Assembly: GCA_031292755.1 (NCBI GenBank)
Contig: JARLGM010000001.1
Location: 1-64,000, forward strand
Direction of reading: 5' to 3'
Source of the DNA: Candidatus Sulfopaludibacter sp.
GTDB taxonomy: Bacteria; Acidobacteriota; Terriglobia; Bryobacterales; Bryobacteraceae
DNA: 64,000 nucleotides
Shown here: piece after piece, positions 63,343 through 64,000 of the stretch
Position numbering within the stretch: the stretch's first letter is position 1
How the letters are laid out: every line of letters begins with the position of its first letter
Notes under the pieces: model-generated
Told to the model about the DNA's origin: nothing
What the model saw: the letters and a program-made list of their open reading frames with translations, nothing else
Databases searched by the model: none
Made by a program: the position numbers and the translations under genes

Positions 63343-63702
63343 ATGAGTACTCATGCATCGGTCCGCCATGCGGGCGGTGTGGCGATTGTCGACGTGTCCG
63401 GTCCCATTACGTTGGGGGAGGGCTGCGGGTTGATTCGCAGCACGATCAAGGACCTGGTAGCGAGCGGTGACAAAAACATTCTGGTGAATCTGCAGAATGT
63501 CGGTTACATCGATAGCGCCGGTTTGGGCGAATTGGTGGGTTCCTACGCGAGCATCTCCAACCTGGGCGGCCAAATCAAACTGTTGCATGTGACCGGCAGG
63601 GTGAACGACCTGTTGCAGGTTACCAAACTGTATACGGTTTTTCTCACGTTTGCCGACGAAGCAGAGGCACTGCGGAGTTTTACGGCTACGGCGAGCGCCT
63701 AG
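63343..63702 (+). CDS. STAS-domain anti-sigma factor antagonist
   Basis: A 119-residue SpoIIAA-like protein with the phosphorylatable Ser in YIDSAGLGELVGSY. It would control a partner-switching anti-sigma kinase not present here. It lies 30 bases downstream of the YjbQ gene. Confidence 0.92.
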   Translation: MSTHASVRHAGGVAIVDVSGPITLGEGCGLIRSTIKDLVASGDKNILVNLQNVGYIDSAGLGELVGSYASISNLGGQIKLLHVTGRVNDLLQVTKLYTVFLTFADEAEALRSFTATASA

Positions 63703-63800
63703 GGTGATATCCTGATCTGAGCCGCTCCGGTGTAGAATTGGAGTATCTTCTTAGGGCAAGGCTTGTCCGGCCACCGCGGCGGACCTCGCCTCTGAAGTTG

Positions 63801-64000
63801 ATGCGCCCTCCAACGGATAAGGATTGGTATTTGCTGAAGACCGCGTCCGTCTTGTGCCTGATCACGCTCACGGGGGGTGGGGTGTGCCTGGCACAGGAGA
63901 CTCCGGTTCCCGCGACTGCCGGACAGACGGAGGCGGCACCCGCGGCGCCGGGTGCGTCTACTCCGCAGAACAGTCAAGCCCACAAGAAATCATTCCTGAA
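63801..64000 (+). CDS. Secreted protein, truncated by window end
   Basis: The first 66 codons show a signal-peptide-like helix (LKTASVLCLITLTGGGVCLA) then a Pro/Ala/Thr-rich linker (AGQTEAAPAAPGASTPQ). The remainder lies beyond the window, so no family is assigned. ATG 63801 is the first start in this frame after the STAS gene. Confidence 0.5.
   Translation, partial: MRPPTDKDWYLLKTASVLCLITLTGGGVCLAQETPVPATAGQTEAAPAAPGASTPQNSQAHKKSFL

Overview
The window is high-GC bacterial DNA with family signatures typical of Acidobacteriota: an ADOP-type duplicated orphan permease (32733-35135), a TIGR03436-style acidobacterial VWFA protein (39969-40961), a DUF6807/PmoA-like secreted protein, and small secreted proteins of the kind common in Solibacter/Bryobacter relatives. 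Placement in Bryobacterales is my inference; no rRNA or tRNA gene was recognised.

Layout. 0-4.4 kb: a small defence cassette, made of a single-chain MmeI-like restriction-modification enzyme, an MNT nucleotidyltransferase antitoxin and a decayed HEPN toxin, bracketed by two copies of a 40-bp repeat. 4.4-9 kb: pyruvate:ferredoxin oxidoreductase plus a dihydroorotate-dehydrogenase-like flavoprotein (operon). 9-13.3 kb: an RND permease and a DUF6807 protein on the minus strand. 13.3-21.6 kb: secreted proteins, a GAF-ANTAR regulator, a tandem duplication of a secreted protein (one copy broken by a single nonsense change), an AraC regulator and an M28 peptidase. 21.6-24.1 kb: murQ-murA-rhodanese. 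24.2-29.2 kb: a PQQ dehydrogenase, a fused NfnAB-type transhydrogenase and a zinc-ribbon ferritin-like protein. 29.5-36.9 kb: a secreted protein, a CpxAR-like two-component pair, the ADOP permease, and a LysR regulator with a zinc-ribbon membrane protein. 36.9-45 kb: a repeat-family hypothetical, a type ISP restriction remnant, PilZ, RfbD, VWFA, an AlkA-like glycosylase, a mini cytochrome, a sulfatase-fold protein lacking its nucleophile, pgsA and rodZ. 45-48.6 kb: a glycosyltransferase, two methyltransferases and truB. 59.8-64 kb: murI, purS, glmS, yjbQ, a STAS protein and a truncated gene.

The most interesting region is 48.8-59.8 kb. On the minus strand lies a tight seven-gene operon: a small membrane protein, a Cys-rich GcvH-like protein, a pentaheme cytochrome, a Tat-exported molybdopterin-fold protein, a ferredoxin-like Fe-S protein, an NrfD membrane protein and a membrane-anchored GcvH-like protein. 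The middle four match the order of the Qrc quinone reductase complex (QrcABCD) and resemble alternative complex III modules. The two flanking GcvH-like proteins have apparently lost the lipoyl-lysine and are rich in cysteines, which is not part of described Qrc. Facing it on the plus strand is a translationally coupled trio: a membrane histidine kinase with a C-x4-C-H sensor motif, an archaemetzincin metalloprotease and a sigma-54-dependent response regulator. A good GG-N10-GC sigma-54 promoter candidate sits just upstream of the electron-transfer operon. I infer one regulated respiratory unit, interrupted by two toxin-antitoxin modules (one with a frameshifted HicA).

Genome plasticity is visible throughout: palindromic elements shared between loci, one of which supplies the stop codons of two convergent genes, a 29-bp inverted repeat with a half copy 4.5 kb away, a truncated paralog with a duplicated leader, and several decayed toxin and restriction genes.
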